The notes beneath the pieces were generated by a model. That model was not told the DNA's origin. It was given only the letters and a program-made list of their open reading frames with translations, and did not search any database. Made by a program: the position numbers and the translations under genes. From CAG-307 sp964524125 (GTDB lineage: Bacteria; Bacillota_I; Bacilli_A; Acholeplasmatales; Anaeroplasmataceae), in contig CAZGBY010000016.1 in assembly GCA_964524125.1 (NCBI GenBank), positions 1 to 29,443 on the forward strand: a stretch of DNA of 29,443 nucleotides. The letters are read 5' to 3'. Shown here one piece after another: positions 1 through 8,798 of the stretch; the stretch's first letter is position 1, and each line of letters begins with the position of its first letter.

Positions 1-43
1 CTTGATTTTTAGCACAACCAAGTGATACCATATACATCTTCAT
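1..43 (-). CDS. rimO: RimO-type radical SAM methylthiotransferase, N-terminus only (partial)
   Basis: Only the first 14 codons lie in the window; the gene continues past base 1. The peptide begins MKMYMVSLGCAKNQ. The SLGCAKN signature is the first cluster-binding Cys region of the RimO methylthiotransferases, which modify an aspartate of ribosomal protein S12; MiaB, the tRNA paralogue, usually has a FGCQMN-type motif here. The start ATG (41-43) follows a good ribosome binding site (AGAGGTG) by a few bases. It lies 11 bp after the dtd stop on the same strand, so it is probably the distal gene of the apt-relA-dtd unit. The family call is good; the exact member cannot be confirmed from 14 residues. 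Confidence 0.78.
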   Translation of the reverse strand, partial: MKMYMVSLGCAKNQ

Positions 44-54
44 ATAAACACCTC

Positions 55-501
55 TTAAAGTTCACTTGAATCAAGAATAATAGTCACAGGTCCCGAATTT
101 GTAAAGGATACATTCATATCTTCACCAAAAATTCCAGTTTCAACTTTGATATCATATTTTCTTAATTCTTCATTAAATAAATCATATAAATTTGATGCGT
201 CTTTAAAATTTAACGCCTTAGTAAAAGATGGTCTATGACCATTTTTACAGTTTGCATATAATGTAAATTGACTAATAGATAAAATAGACCCACCTATATC
301 TTTAATATTTTTATTAAGTTTCCCATTTTCATCTTCAAAAACTCGCATATTAGCTATTTTATATGCAATTTTTTTAACTATATCTAAATCATCATTTTGT
401 GTAAAACCAACTAAAATCATAAAACCTTTATCAATTTTACCATTTATATTAGAATTAACTTCTACACTAGCATTAACTGCTCGTTGTAATACTACTTTCA
501 T
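55..501 (-). CDS. dtd: D-aminoacyl-tRNA deacylase
   Basis: This 148-residue protein is full length for Dtd (about 145-150 aa). Dtd hydrolyses D-amino acids (and glycine mischarged on tRNA-Ala) from tRNA in the cytoplasm. The two diagnostic motifs are present: SQFTLYA at residues 77-83 and the cis Gly-Pro loop NSGPVTI at about 135-141, which provides chiral selection at the dimer interface. Its ATG shares one base with the relA stop codon (TAATG), a translational-coupling arrangement. The relA-dtd pairing is common in Bacillota. No anomaly is seen. Confidence 0.96.
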   Translation of the reverse strand: MKVVLQRAVNASVEVNSNINGKIDKGFMILVGFTQNDDLDIVKKIAYKIANMRVFEDENGKLNKNIKDIGGSILSISQFTLYANCKNGHRPSFTKALNFKDASNLYDLFNEELRKYDIKVETGIFGEDMNVSFTNSGPVTIILDSSEL

Positions 502-2681
502 TATAAATTATCCCTTTCAATATTATGTACCGCTTCTATTTTTTTCATATTAACAATTAAATTGTTTAATTCTGTTAAATTAGAAGTTAATACTTTCATT
601 TTTACTATTGTTTGTAAATCTGGTGTATTTACTGCATTTATAGACGCAATTGACATACCAAGGGAGTTTATACAAGTCATTAAATCAACAATTAAAGTGT
701 CCTTTTGAGTAGCAGAAACTTTAATACAAGTCGGATATTTTCTCGTGATATTATTTGCCCAATATACTTCAATTGTTCTATCTAAACCTAAATTCTTTAA
801 ATTATTACAGTTACATCTATGAACTACTATACCATTACCTTTTGTAATATATCCTATAATATCATCTTGAGGTATTGGAAAACAACATGATCCTAATTTA
901 ATTTGTGGATTAGGAAGTCCCTCAACTACTACACCAGTTTCGGAATTAGTAGTTAAAATCTTTCTTGTACGTTCCATTTGTTTTTCCAAGATATCACGAC
1001 TAGATATAGTAGAACCTTGAATTTTAAGACATACTGTTTTAGCAGAAATAGTATTTTTACCTATTTCATAATATAGTTCTTCTATAGTATTACAATTATT
1101 TTTACCAAAATTTTCTTTAATCCATTTATCTTGAAAATCAAATGAAATCTTTTGATTTTGAAGTTCTGTATCTAATTCTTGTTTACCAATAGATATAATT
1201 ACATCCTTATTTTGTTTATTCAAAAACGTTTTTATCTTATGTTTAGCATGATTTGTTTTAACAATATTTAGCCATGCCTCACTTGGACCAAATGAATTTT
1301 TATTCGTTTTAATGGACACAATATCAGCTGTTTTAAGTTCATAAGTTAAAGGAACTATTTTATTATTAACAATAGCTCCTATTGTTTTATTTCCTAAATT
1401 AGAATGAATTTTATATGCAAAATCAAGTGGTGTAGCCCCACGTGGAAGGTCAATAACCTCACCTGTAGGTGTATATACATAAACATTTGTATCTAATATA
1501 TCTGATTTAACACTATCAACAAGTTCAGATGGATCCCCTTCTACTTCACCTGACATTTCTAAAATTTCAGCATACCATTTTAATTTTTTTGCTATTTCAT
1601 ATTGTTCTTTTTCTTTTGAATAAGTAACATTTTCTTTATAAGCCCAGTGAGCTGCAATACCATATTCAGCAACGCGGTCCATTTCTTCCGTTCTAATTTG
1701 TACTTCAAAAGTTTGTCCATCAGGACCTATTAAGGTAGTATGTAAAGATTGATACATATTTGATTTAGGTACTGCAATATAATCTTTAAACCTTTTTTGC
1801 ATAGGAGTATAATGAGCATGAATAAGCCCTAGTACTTGATAGCACTGTGCTATATCAGATACAATAACTCTTATAGCATAAATATCATAGATATCTTCAA
1901 ATGATTTATTTTGAGAAATCATTTTCTTATAAATACTATATGTATTTTTTATTCTTCCTTTAATATTAAATTCTAAGTTATTTTCTGTAAGTAATTTTTT
2001 TACATCATTAACTAATACTTCAATAATATTATTTCTTTTATTTTGACGTTCTCTTACTAAATTTACAATCTTATTATACATAATAGGATTAATATATTTT
2101 AAAGATCTATCTTCTAGCTCAGCTTTAAGTTTAAACATACCAAGTTTAGATGCAAGTGGTGCATATATTTCAAGTGTTTCATTTGCAATACGAACTTGTT
2201 TAACTTCTGCCATCGAATCAAGAGTTCTCATATTATGAAGTCTATCTGAAAGTTTAATAATAATAACTCTAATATCACGAGCCATAGCCATTAACATTTT
2301 TTGATGGTTAGTAACTTGTTGTGCTTCTAAAGATGTAAACTTTAGCTTAGTTATTTTAGTAACACCATCAACCATAGACGCCACATCAGAATTAAACATA
2401 CTTGCAATATCATCAAGTGTAGTTTCAGTATCTTCTACTACATCGTGAAGAAGTCCTGCAACTAAAGTATTAGGTCCTACATTTAAACTTGCAAGAATAG
2501 TTGTAACAGCAATTGGATGAATTATATATGGCTCTCCACTTTTTCTAAATTGACCCTCATGCTTTTTAAGTGCAAACTCATAAGCGCATTTTATCATATC
2601 AAGATCTTTTTCATTATGAATATATCTTGTAATTTCTTCCATCATTTTTTCATATGAATATTCATTTTTGGAAAAAGTCAT
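501..2681 (-). CDS. relA: Bifunctional (p)ppGpp synthetase/hydrolase (Rel)
   Basis: This 726-residue long RSH protein makes and degrades (p)ppGpp in the stringent response. In order: an N-terminal HD hydrolase domain with H55, HDVVED at 79-84 and D146 (SDRLHN); the synthetase domain at about 240-350 with RFKDYIAVPK at 297-306 and NMYQSLHTT just after; a TGS domain at about 399-460; a helical region; a Cys-rich segment near residue 600 (GSCCFPIP, later HRCNC); and a C-terminal ACT domain. Both catalytic centres look intact, and the RxKD form of the synthetase motif is typical of bifunctional Rel rather than RelA-only enzymes. The start ATG follows AGGAAGTGAT. It sits 37 bp after apt and overlaps dtd by one base, so it is probably co-transcribed with both. 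Confidence 0.97.
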   Translation of the reverse strand: MTFSKNEYSYEKMMEEITRYIHNEKDLDMIKCAYEFALKKHEGQFRKSGEPYIIHPIAVTTILASLNVGPNTLVAGLLHDVVEDTETTLDDIASMFNSDVASMVDGVTKITKLKFTSLEAQQVTNHQKMLMAMARDIRVIIIKLSDRLHNMRTLDSMAEVKQVRIANETLEIYAPLASKLGMFKLKAELEDRSLKYINPIMYNKIVNLVRERQNKRNNIIEVLVNDVKKLLTENNLEFNIKGRIKNTYSIYKKMISQNKSFEDIYDIYAIRVIVSDIAQCYQVLGLIHAHYTPMQKRFKDYIAVPKSNMYQSLHTTLIGPDGQTFEVQIRTEEMDRVAEYGIAAHWAYKENVTYSKEKEQYEIAKKLKWYAEILEMSGEVEGDPSELVDSVKSDILDTNVYVYTPTGEVIDLPRGATPLDFAYKIHSNLGNKTIGAIVNNKIVPLTYELKTADIVSIKTNKNSFGPSEAWLNIVKTNHAKHKIKTFLNKQNKDVIISIGKQELDTELQNQKISFDFQDKWIKENFGKNNCNTIEELYYEIGKNTISAKTVCLKIQGSTISSRDILEKQMERTRKILTTNSETGVVVEGLPNPQIKLGSCCFPIPQDDIIGYITKGNGIVVHRCNCNNLKNLGLDRTIEVYWANNITRKYPTCIKVSATQKDTLIVDLMTCINSLGMSIASINAVNTPDLQTIVKMKVLTSNLTELNNLIVNMKKIEAVHNIERDNL

Positions 2682-2718
2682 GTTATCACTTCCTAATAAA
2701 ACAAAATTCTAAAAAAGT

Positions 2719-3240
2719 CTAATCTCCTTCGTATTCCATCATAGTAAATACATCATAACCTTCAAGTAGTTGTCTTCCTTTAAGTGAAGGAAGTTCAATA
2801 GGACACGCAATACCTACAACTTCTGCTCCAAGTTGTTCAATAAGCTGTGTTGTAGCCTTAAGTGTACCACCTGTTGCCAGTAAGTCATCTACAATCAGTA
2901 CCTTATCTCCTTTTTTTACAGCATCTTTAAGTAAACATAAAGTATTAGAACCATACTCTAAAGAATAATCACAAGTAATAACTTCTCTTGGAAGTTTGCC
3001 TGGTTTTCTTACTGGTGAAAATCCTACATTTAATTTATAAGCTACTGGACATCCAAATATAAATCCACGAGCTTCAGGGCCAACTACTACAGTTGTGCCT
3101 TTTGATTTTCCATATTTTGCTATTTCATCTATACACTCTTTAAAGGCGTTTGCATCTCTAACAAGAGGCGTAATGTCCCTAAACATAATCCCTTCTTTTG
3201 GGAAATCATTTACAGTTGCGACAAAGTTTTTAAATTCCAT
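2719..3240 (-). CDS. apt: Adenine phosphoribosyltransferase
   Basis: At 173 residues it is full length. Apt converts adenine plus PRPP to AMP in purine salvage. The PRPP-binding motif VLIVDDLLATGGT lies at about 114-126 and the family signature VVGPEARGFIFG at about 52-63. The start (MEFKNFV) follows a GAGGT ribosome binding site. It is the first gene of an apt-relA-dtd-rimO run; the usual upstream neighbour in many Bacillota, recJ, is absent and a divergent flippase gene lies there instead. It ends with TAG, 37 bp before relA. Confidence 0.97.
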   Translation of the reverse strand: MEFKNFVATVNDFPKEGIMFRDITPLVRDANAFKECIDEIAKYGKSKGTTVVVGPEARGFIFGCPVAYKLNVGFSPVRKPGKLPREVITCDYSLEYGSNTLCLLKDAVKKGDKVLIVDDLLATGGTLKATTQLIEQLGAEVVGIACPIELPSLKGRQLLEGYDVFTMMEYEGD

Positions 3241-3268
3241 AATAAATACCTCACTATCTATGTCAATA

Positions 3269-3274
3269 ATTATA
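3269..3274 (-). promoter_or_regulatory. Extended -10 element upstream of apt
   Basis: On the minus strand the sequence reads TGATATAAT, a perfect TATAAT with the TGn extension, about 30 bp before the apt start. No strong -35 is seen at 17-18 bp (TTCTTA is the nearest). It would drive the apt-relA-dtd-rimO unit. Inferred from consensus only. Confidence 0.6.
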
Positions 3275-3328
3275 TCATATTTTTTACACTAATAAGAATA
3301 TTATTTATTAAAAAGAGGAGATTTTTTT

Positions 3329-4765
3329 ATGAATACATTTAAAAATAATTTAAAAACGTTAATAATTGTAACAATAATAATTAAAATATTAGGTTTCATT
3401 TATAAAATATGTCAGGCAAGATTTTTATCATTTGATGTAATGACTACTCTTTCAATGTTAAATCCTATTTTATCATTTGGATTAATTCTATCTCAAATGT
3501 CAATACCAATAGTACTAACAAGTAAAATATCTAAAAATATATCTAATAAATCTTATTATAATAGGCCAATTATTACTAAAGCTATATTAATAAACATTAT
3601 AACTACTACCTTAGTTATTATAATAATATTTATAATAAGTATAATTTTAGAAAAGTATTTCTATTCTAATATAAACTTACATCTACCTCTTTTAATATTA
3701 TTACCATCTTTATATTTTTCTAATTTATCTTCTATAATTAAAAGTTATTTAGAATCACACGAAGAGTTTAGAACATCTATTTTAGGAAATTTAATAGAAT
3801 CTATAATAAAATTATTTGGTGTTTTAATAATAGTATTTATATTAAAAGAAGAAAATATTATAAAAGTAACTACTTTAATTTCTTTATTTTTAACAATAGG
3901 AGAGATATCTTCCTTTAGTTTTTTAATCTTTAAGGTTAAAAAAATGACAAGTTTAAAATTAAGATTAGACACTGATTCTAATACACTTGAGCTTTTAAAA
4001 CCAGGACTTTCCATTACAATATTTTCTTTAATATTTTCTTTATATCACTTTTTAGAACCTATAATCTATTATTATTTTACATCTAAGATAAATATATCTT
4101 TAAATAATACTTATTTTATATATACATCTATTCATTCTTATTGTCTTCCATTATTTCAGGTATCAGGATTTATGTCTTATATAATTATTAAAATAATGAT
4201 GCCTAAAATATCAAAAGAATCTAATATCGAATCAATTAATCAATATATGAATACTATATTTAAAAAATTATTATTTTTTGAAGGATTAATCTTTATTGTT
4301 ATCTTTAATTATTCCGATTTTATATTAAATTTAGCATATAAAAGAAATGATATGACATATATTATGCAAATATTATCTGTAATTACTTATTTTTCTTTTA
4401 TATCACCAATTATTACAATGACATTTCAATCTCAAATGAAAACCTCAAACATCTTAAAAAACGCTATTATTACAACTATAATATCAATAATTGTATTAAC
4501 TATTACATCACTTATAAAAAGTATTTCTCTATATTCTATATTTATATCAAGTGCAGTATCAGATATATTATATTTATTACTTAATTTAATAGATTATAAG
4601 AAGTATTTTAATAAATTATTTATTAATTATAAAGATATATGTTATTTTATAGTAATAATTATCTTTGTATTAATAATAGGCATAACTACTATTTATTTTG
4701 ATATTATATTTATTATTTTATATTTAATCATTTTCTTTTTTTATCAAAAAGATAATAATCTTTAA
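3329..4765 (+). CDS. SpoVB/MATE-like polysaccharide (lipid-linked precursor) flippase family membrane protein
   Basis: This 478-residue polytopic protein consists almost entirely of hydrophobic segments, about 12-14 helices. The N-terminus has the pattern of the SpoVB/polysaccharide-biosynthesis branch of the MOP superfamily: ILGFIYKIC-ARFL near residues 20-35, then LNPILSFGLILSQMSIPI, matching the RILGFIYRI...GIPVAISK layout of SpoVB/MurJ-type flippases. Members move lipid-linked cell-wall or polysaccharide precursors across the membrane. A clear AGAGGAGA site precedes the ATG. The last 38 bp overlap the convergent DUF421 gene. The family name does not prove sporulation; it may serve as the lipid II flippase of this organism. 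Specific substrate unknown. Confidence 0.8.
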   Translation: MNTFKNNLKTLIIVTIIIKILGFIYKICQARFLSFDVMTTLSMLNPILSFGLILSQMSIPIVLTSKISKNISNKSYYNRPIITKAILINIITTTLVIIIIFIISIILEKYFYSNINLHLPLLILLPSLYFSNLSSIIKSYLESHEEFRTSILGNLIESIIKLFGVLIIVFILKEENIIKVTTLISLFLTIGEISSFSFLIFKVKKMTSLKLRLDTDSNTLELLKPGLSITIFSLIFSLYHFLEPIIYYYFTSKINISLNNTYFIYTSIHSYCLPLFQVSGFMSYIIIKIMMPKISKESNIESINQYMNTIFKKLLFFEGLIFIVIFNYSDFILNLAYKRNDMTYIMQILSVITYFSFISPIITMTFQSQMKTSNILKNAIITTIISIIVLTITSLIKSISLYSIFISSAVSDILYLLLNLIDYKKYFNKLFINYKDICYFIVIIIFVLIIGITTIYFDIIFIILYLIIFFFYQKDNNL

Positions 4766-5372
4766 TACCATCTTTATAAGAAGACATATAAGCTACATCT
4801 TTAATATTAATATTATTATTATTTAAATAATCATAAATAAAATCTTCTTTAATATCTAATAACTTTAAATTTTCTTTAACTATTTTCTTACTAACTATAA
4901 CAGGTAAAGAAACTTTAGGATAACGAAGACAAGAAAATACAGCTAAATTACCACTAGTTTCTAATATTGCAAGATTCACCTCAGAAATATCTAGAATACC
5001 TTCCTTATGAATTTGACTTAAAAGATCATCAATTGTATATGATTCTTTTTTAAAATTTCCAAATAATATTTCACCTTCAAATATTAAGACTCTACTTGAA
5101 CCATCTACAATATTTCTTAAGGATGATATTTTAAGTAAAATATATGAAAATGTCTTTTGTAATATTAAAAGTAAAATCAAACATAAAATAGCTGGTATAA
5201 AAAGATCTTTTTCATCTATACCCATAGCCCCAATATCAGAAATAATTAGTATTACAACAAGATCAAATATAGATAACTCACCTACTTCTCTTTTACCTAG
5301 TAATCTTATTATAATAATAAGTAAAATGAAAATAATTAAACATCTAAGTAAAACACTTATATATTCATTCAT
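4728..5372 (-). CDS. DUF421 (YetF/YcaP-type) membrane protein
   Basis: This 214-residue protein has about three N-terminal transmembrane helices (roughly residues 7-25, 33-50, 58-78), including the GKREVGELSIFDLVVILIIS stretch typical of DUF421, followed by a soluble domain with SRVLIFEGEILFGNFKKE and DLLSQIHKEGI, which match the YetF C-terminal domain. The family is widespread in Bacillota, has no agreed biochemical role, and some members are induced in spores. The gene ends in TGA (4728-4730), so it reads as standard code. It overlaps the flippase gene tail to tail by 38 bp and starts 39 bp from the divergent small membrane protein. Function unknown. Confidence 0.85.
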   Translation of the reverse strand: MNEYISVLLRCLIIFILLIIIIRLLGKREVGELSIFDLVVILIISDIGAMGIDEKDLFIPAILCLILLLILQKTFSYILLKISSLRNIVDGSSRVLIFEGEILFGNFKKESYTIDDLLSQIHKEGILDISEVNLAILETSGNLAVFSCLRYPKVSLPVIVSKKIVKENLKLLDIKEDFIYDYLNNNNINIKDVAYMSSYKDGIKDYYLFDKKRK

Positions 5373-5411
5373 AAATTAATCATATCCTTAATAAAATATA
5401 GTGGTGATATA

Positions 5412-5762
5412 GTGAATAAAAAATTAGTTAAATATACGCTTATAATATTATTATTTACAACATTTTTATGTTTTATTTATGCAATATTTTTACATATTAG
5501 TTTAAATGAAAATTATTTTAATATCATTTCTTTTATAATAGGTATGATTTTTTATTTTTTAATTGGATTTTTTTGTAATAAATTAGTTTCTAAAAGATAT
5601 TTACTTACTTCACTTCTTTCTTATGTAATCATTACCTTACTTATTTTTATAATTAAATGTTTAGCATTAAATTCAAATTTTAATTTAATAACATATAAAA
5701 CATTAATAAACTTTTGTATAACATTATTAGGATCTTTTATAGGAAAAAAGAAAAAATTATGA
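5412..5762 (+). CDS. Small four-helix membrane protein, TIGR04086/YrzE-like
   Basis: This 116-residue protein has four hydrophobic segments (about residues 6-28, 35-54, 64-84, 92-110) and a basic tail, KKKKL. Length, helix spacing and the late G-S-F-I-G motif resemble the TIGR04086 family (B. subtilis YrzE), whose role is unknown. It starts with GTG at 5412, which fits the GGTGATATA site immediately upstream. It lies 39 bp from the divergent DUF421 gene and 34 bp before rarA, so it may be co-transcribed with rarA. Family assignment is moderate; it is certainly a small integral membrane protein. Confidence 0.6.
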   Translation: MNKKLVKYTLIILLFTTFLCFIYAIFLHISLNENYFNIISFIIGMIFYFLIGFFCNKLVSKRYLLTSLLSYVIITLLIFIIKCLALNSNFNLITYKTLINFCITLLGSFIGKKKKL

Positions 5763-5796
5763 TATCATATAATTAATAAAAATTAGAGGTGATATT

Positions 5797-7017
5797 ATGA
5801 CTCCCCTTGCATATAGACTAAGACCTAAAAAACTTTCTGATGTGATAGGTCAAGACCATTTAATTGGTAAAAATGGTGTTATTACATTAATGCTAGAGCA
5901 AGATAAACTACAAAGTTTTATTTTATATGGTGAACCAGGTACAGGTAAAACAACAATTGCAAAAATAATTAAAGAAATGTATTCTTTAGAATCTTATGAA
6001 TTTAATGCATCATCAGATACTAAATCTATACTTCAAGAAATAATAAATTTAACTAAATTCTATCCTAATGTTATATTAATTATCGATGAAATTCATAGAA
6101 TGAAAAAAGATACTCAAGATTTTTTACTTCCTTTTGTTGAAGATGGAAGAGTTACAATTATAGGGCTTACTACTTCTAATCCTTATATATCGATAAATAA
6201 GGCAATTCGTAGTAGAGTAAATATTTACCAAATGAACTCTATTTTTGAAGATGATATTATTAAATTACTTAAAAATACTTCTTTAATGGATGAATTTAAT
6301 CATTTAAATATTTCTGATGAGGTATATCAATTAATTGCAGTTTCTTCTGGTTGTGAAATTCGTACAAGCTTAAATATGCTAGAATCTTTGAAATTACTTA
6401 AAGGTGATGTAAGTAAAGATGATGCAAGAAAAATAATCGGTATCAAATCTTTAAGACTTGATAATAAAGAAGATTCCTATTATGATTTATTAAGTGCACT
6501 CCAAAAATCAATAAGAGGTTCTGATGTAGATGCGGCGTTATATTATCTTGCAAGATTAATAAAACTTGAAGATTTAGATATTATTACAAGAAGACTTATT
6601 GTAATAGCGTATGAAGATATTGGTCTTGCAAATCCTCAGGTTGGACCTCGTACCTATTTAGGATGTGAAGCTTGTAAAAATATAGGACTTCCTGAATGTA
6701 GAATTATACTTTCTGAAATGGTAATTGATATGGCACTTTCTCCTAAATCTAATAGTGCAGAAACTTCAATTGATAAAGCTTTATATGATGTAGATAACCT
6801 ACCTTGTTATGACATACCTAAAAATATATTAAATAGAGAAATTAAAGGTGGTATATTATATAAATATCCTCATGACTATGAAGGTAGTATTGTATATCAA
6901 GAATATATGCCTAAAGAAATAAGAGGTCATACTTACTATGAAGGTAAGGATACTGGTAAATATGAACTTGCTTTAAAAGTACAAAATATTAAAATTAAAC
7001 AAATACTTAAAAAGTAA
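5797..7017 (+). CDS. rarA: Replication-associated AAA+ recombination protein RarA (MgsA)
   Basis: At 406 residues this is a normal RarA/MgsA/WRNIP1-family AAA+ ATPase, related to clamp-loader subunits and acting at stalled replication forks. Visible motifs: the start MTPLAYRLRPKKLSDVIGQDH (sensor-like N-terminus of RarA), Walker A GEPGTGKT at 45-52, Walker B LIIDEIHR at 94-101, sensor 1 TTSNP at about 125-129 and an SR finger at 139-140. The C-terminal half has the family's tetramerisation domain (AYEDIGLANPQ near residue 270, YKYPHDYEG near 356). A good AGAGGTGAT site precedes ATG. It overlaps the convergent FtsK-like gene by 11 bp. No defects seen. Confidence 0.95.
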   Translation: MTPLAYRLRPKKLSDVIGQDHLIGKNGVITLMLEQDKLQSFILYGEPGTGKTTIAKIIKEMYSLESYEFNASSDTKSILQEIINLTKFYPNVILIIDEIHRMKKDTQDFLLPFVEDGRVTIIGLTTSNPYISINKAIRSRVNIYQMNSIFEDDIIKLLKNTSLMDEFNHLNISDEVYQLIAVSSGCEIRTSLNMLESLKLLKGDVSKDDARKIIGIKSLRLDNKEDSYYDLLSALQKSIRGSDVDAALYYLARLIKLEDLDIITRRLIVIAYEDIGLANPQVGPRTYLGCEACKNIGLPECRIILSEMVIDMALSPKSNSAETSIDKALYDVDNLPCYDIPKNILNREIKGGILYKYPHDYEGSIVYQEYMPKEIRGHTYYEGKDTGKYELALKVQNIKIKQILKK

Positions 7018-8698
7018 TTTTATTAATAATTTTCATAAAATCTGATGTTGATATAAAGGGAGTTTCTGCATGACGAATATGATCATTTTCTATATATAAA
7101 ATTTCTCCTTTTGAATCAAGGGTTGTAGCTATATCTGATTTAGTTAGTTTAAGCGATATTGATAAATTTGTTGTTTTAAAGATTATTTTATCTAATTGAT
7201 TTATTGAAATCATATCAAGGTCACTCCCTTCTCTTGTGATTATAAAAATATATATTCCACATTTAAGGCCTTGTGATATCAAAAATGATATTTTATTTAA
7301 TGAATCCGATTTTAAAGAATGTAGTGATATATTTATAAATAAATAGATGGGTTCTAGTAATTTTATATTCTTATTTTCTTCTTTTATATAATTATTACAT
7401 TTAAAATAATCATCTTGATTTAAATAATTTAATATTTCTTGACGTTTGTCATATTCTTCTATTATCTCATCTATCTTGTTTTGAATAGATGAGATATTAT
7501 TTTTATATTTAATGAATCCATTTATAGGAAAATAATCTTTATATTCAGCTTTAAGATCTAATACGTGTATTTGAATATTTTCTTTATATATCAAAATTAA
7601 TGATGATATAATACATTTTATAAAGTTTTTAATTCCACAGCCTTTATTTCCTATTACAAGATATGAATTTTGATTATGTTCATCTAGAATAAGTAAATCC
7701 TTATTAGGCATTAATCCTATTGGTATATTTTTAATATTTGTTTTAAGAAGCGCTTGTTTAAGAGTAAATAAATCTTTAAAGTGATTAGTATAATCAATAT
7801 AAATATTATTACCATATTTAAATACAAGGTTTGTATTTAAGATTTTAGTTATATATTTAATAGAATTCAACGATAAATTATTAAATGATACAGAAGAAAA
7901 CATATGACCTAAATAAATATCATTTAATGAAGATGTTGGATCATTTTTAACTAGATATTCGTTAATCTTTTTAAAGTTTTCTTCTTTAATATGTTCTTCT
8001 AGTATTTTATTTGGAGATTCTTTTATATCACTTAATAAATTAATAGTAGGATTCTTTCTTATAACTTTTGTTCTATTATCATTAGGATTAGCAAATTTAG
8101 AAAGCATAGCAATTAGTTTAGTTTTAAATGTTTTTAAGAATGTACCATAATATAGTATATGTTTAATAAAATCTACTAAAGAATGATTACATAAATTAGA
8201 TATTCCAAGTATCATTAAAGATATTGATATTAAGGTTACACCTATATTCCCGAGAATTAAAATAGTAAATTGAAATAATGTTAAGCCTATTATTCCTCCA
8301 CCTACATAATATGAAGATTCATATGATTTAAAATAAGATTTATATAACTTTAAAGTTTGAGCAAATATATTTTTAGAAGTAAGTCCTAATTCTTCATAAA
8401 TGGTTAGATGACATATTAATGATATAGATAAATAAAGAAATATAAATCCTTGAAATCTAACACTTTGGAAATTAATAGATTTTTTCTTTATTAAAAAATA
8501 AATTTGACTTATTAAAATGATTATTATAATTAAAAAAGACCATTCACCGAATAATATTTTAAATATAAGCATTCCATAATAACCTAGTATTCCTATTTTA
8601 GAGATAATTATAATACAAAGTACAACTATAATAAAGGATATTATTTCTTTGAAATAAGTATCTTTTGTATCTTGATGTAGTTGTTTTGACTTTGACAT
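7007..8698 (-). CDS. FtsK/SpoIIIE-family protein with degenerate ATPase motifs and no gamma domain
   Basis: This 563-residue protein has the FtsK/SpoIIIE layout: about four N-terminal transmembrane helices (to about residue 170, including YYVGGGIIG at 130-138, a SpoIIIE/FtsK signature), a linker, and a motor-like region from about 320. The motor motifs are recognisable but broken. Walker A reads GNKGCGIK at 350-357, where the family has G-x-x-G-S-G-K-S, so Ile replaces the catalytic Lys. The Walker B region reads IYLFINISLHSL at 451-462, where the family has VVIVDELADLM, so D and E are lost. The ATQRP segment reads ITREG. It ends at the last beta strand with no winged-helix gamma domain. The start chosen is ATG 8698, spaced from GGGTGAATTAT; an upstream in-frame GTG (8707) lies inside that site. 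The frame is intact over 1.7 kb, so this is probably a conserved non-motor protein rather than a decaying gene. Confidence 0.75.
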   Translation of the reverse strand: MSKSKQLHQDTKDTYFKEIISFIIVVLCIIIISKIGILGYYGMLIFKILFGEWSFLIIIIILISQIYFLIKKKSINFQSVRFQGFIFLYLSISLICHLTIYEELGLTSKNIFAQTLKLYKSYFKSYESSYYVGGGIIGLTLFQFTILILGNIGVTLISISLMILGISNLCNHSLVDFIKHILYYGTFLKTFKTKLIAMLSKFANPNDNRTKVIRKNPTINLLSDIKESPNKILEEHIKEENFKKINEYLVKNDPTSSLNDIYLGHMFSSVSFNNLSLNSIKYITKILNTNLVFKYGNNIYIDYTNHFKDLFTLKQALLKTNIKNIPIGLMPNKDLLILDEHNQNSYLVIGNKGCGIKNFIKCIISSLILIYKENIQIHVLDLKAEYKDYFPINGFIKYKNNISSIQNKIDEIIEEYDKRQEILNYLNQDDYFKCNNYIKEENKNIKLLEPIYLFINISLHSLKSDSLNKISFLISQGLKCGIYIFIITREGSDLDMISINQLDKIIFKTTNLSISLKLTKSDIATTLDSKGEILYIENDHIRHAETPFISTSDFMKIINKITF

Positions 8699-8757
8699 AT
8701 AATTCACCCATTTTAATTATATAAAATAAATGTGTCAATTTTTGTAAAAAATTATAT

Positions 8758-8793
8758 TAAAAAAAAATCCAGTGAAATTAATCACTAGATTTG
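8758..8793 (-). terminator. Rho-independent terminator after greA
   Basis: On the minus strand AAATCTAGTGA pairs with TCACTGGATTT (11 bp with one G-U) around a TTAATT loop and runs into eight or more T. It begins a few bases past the greA stop, so greA is transcribed alone or as the last gene of its unit. Confidence 0.85.
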
Positions 8794-8798
8794 ACTTA

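Noticed and set aside
3095..3292. 65-codon frame opposite apt
   Set aside because: It lies on the other strand within apt, has no ribosome binding site and matches nothing; a shadow of the real gene.
3745..4014. 89-codon frame opposite the flippase gene
   Set aside because: Antisense shadow in AT-rich coding sequence with no start signal.
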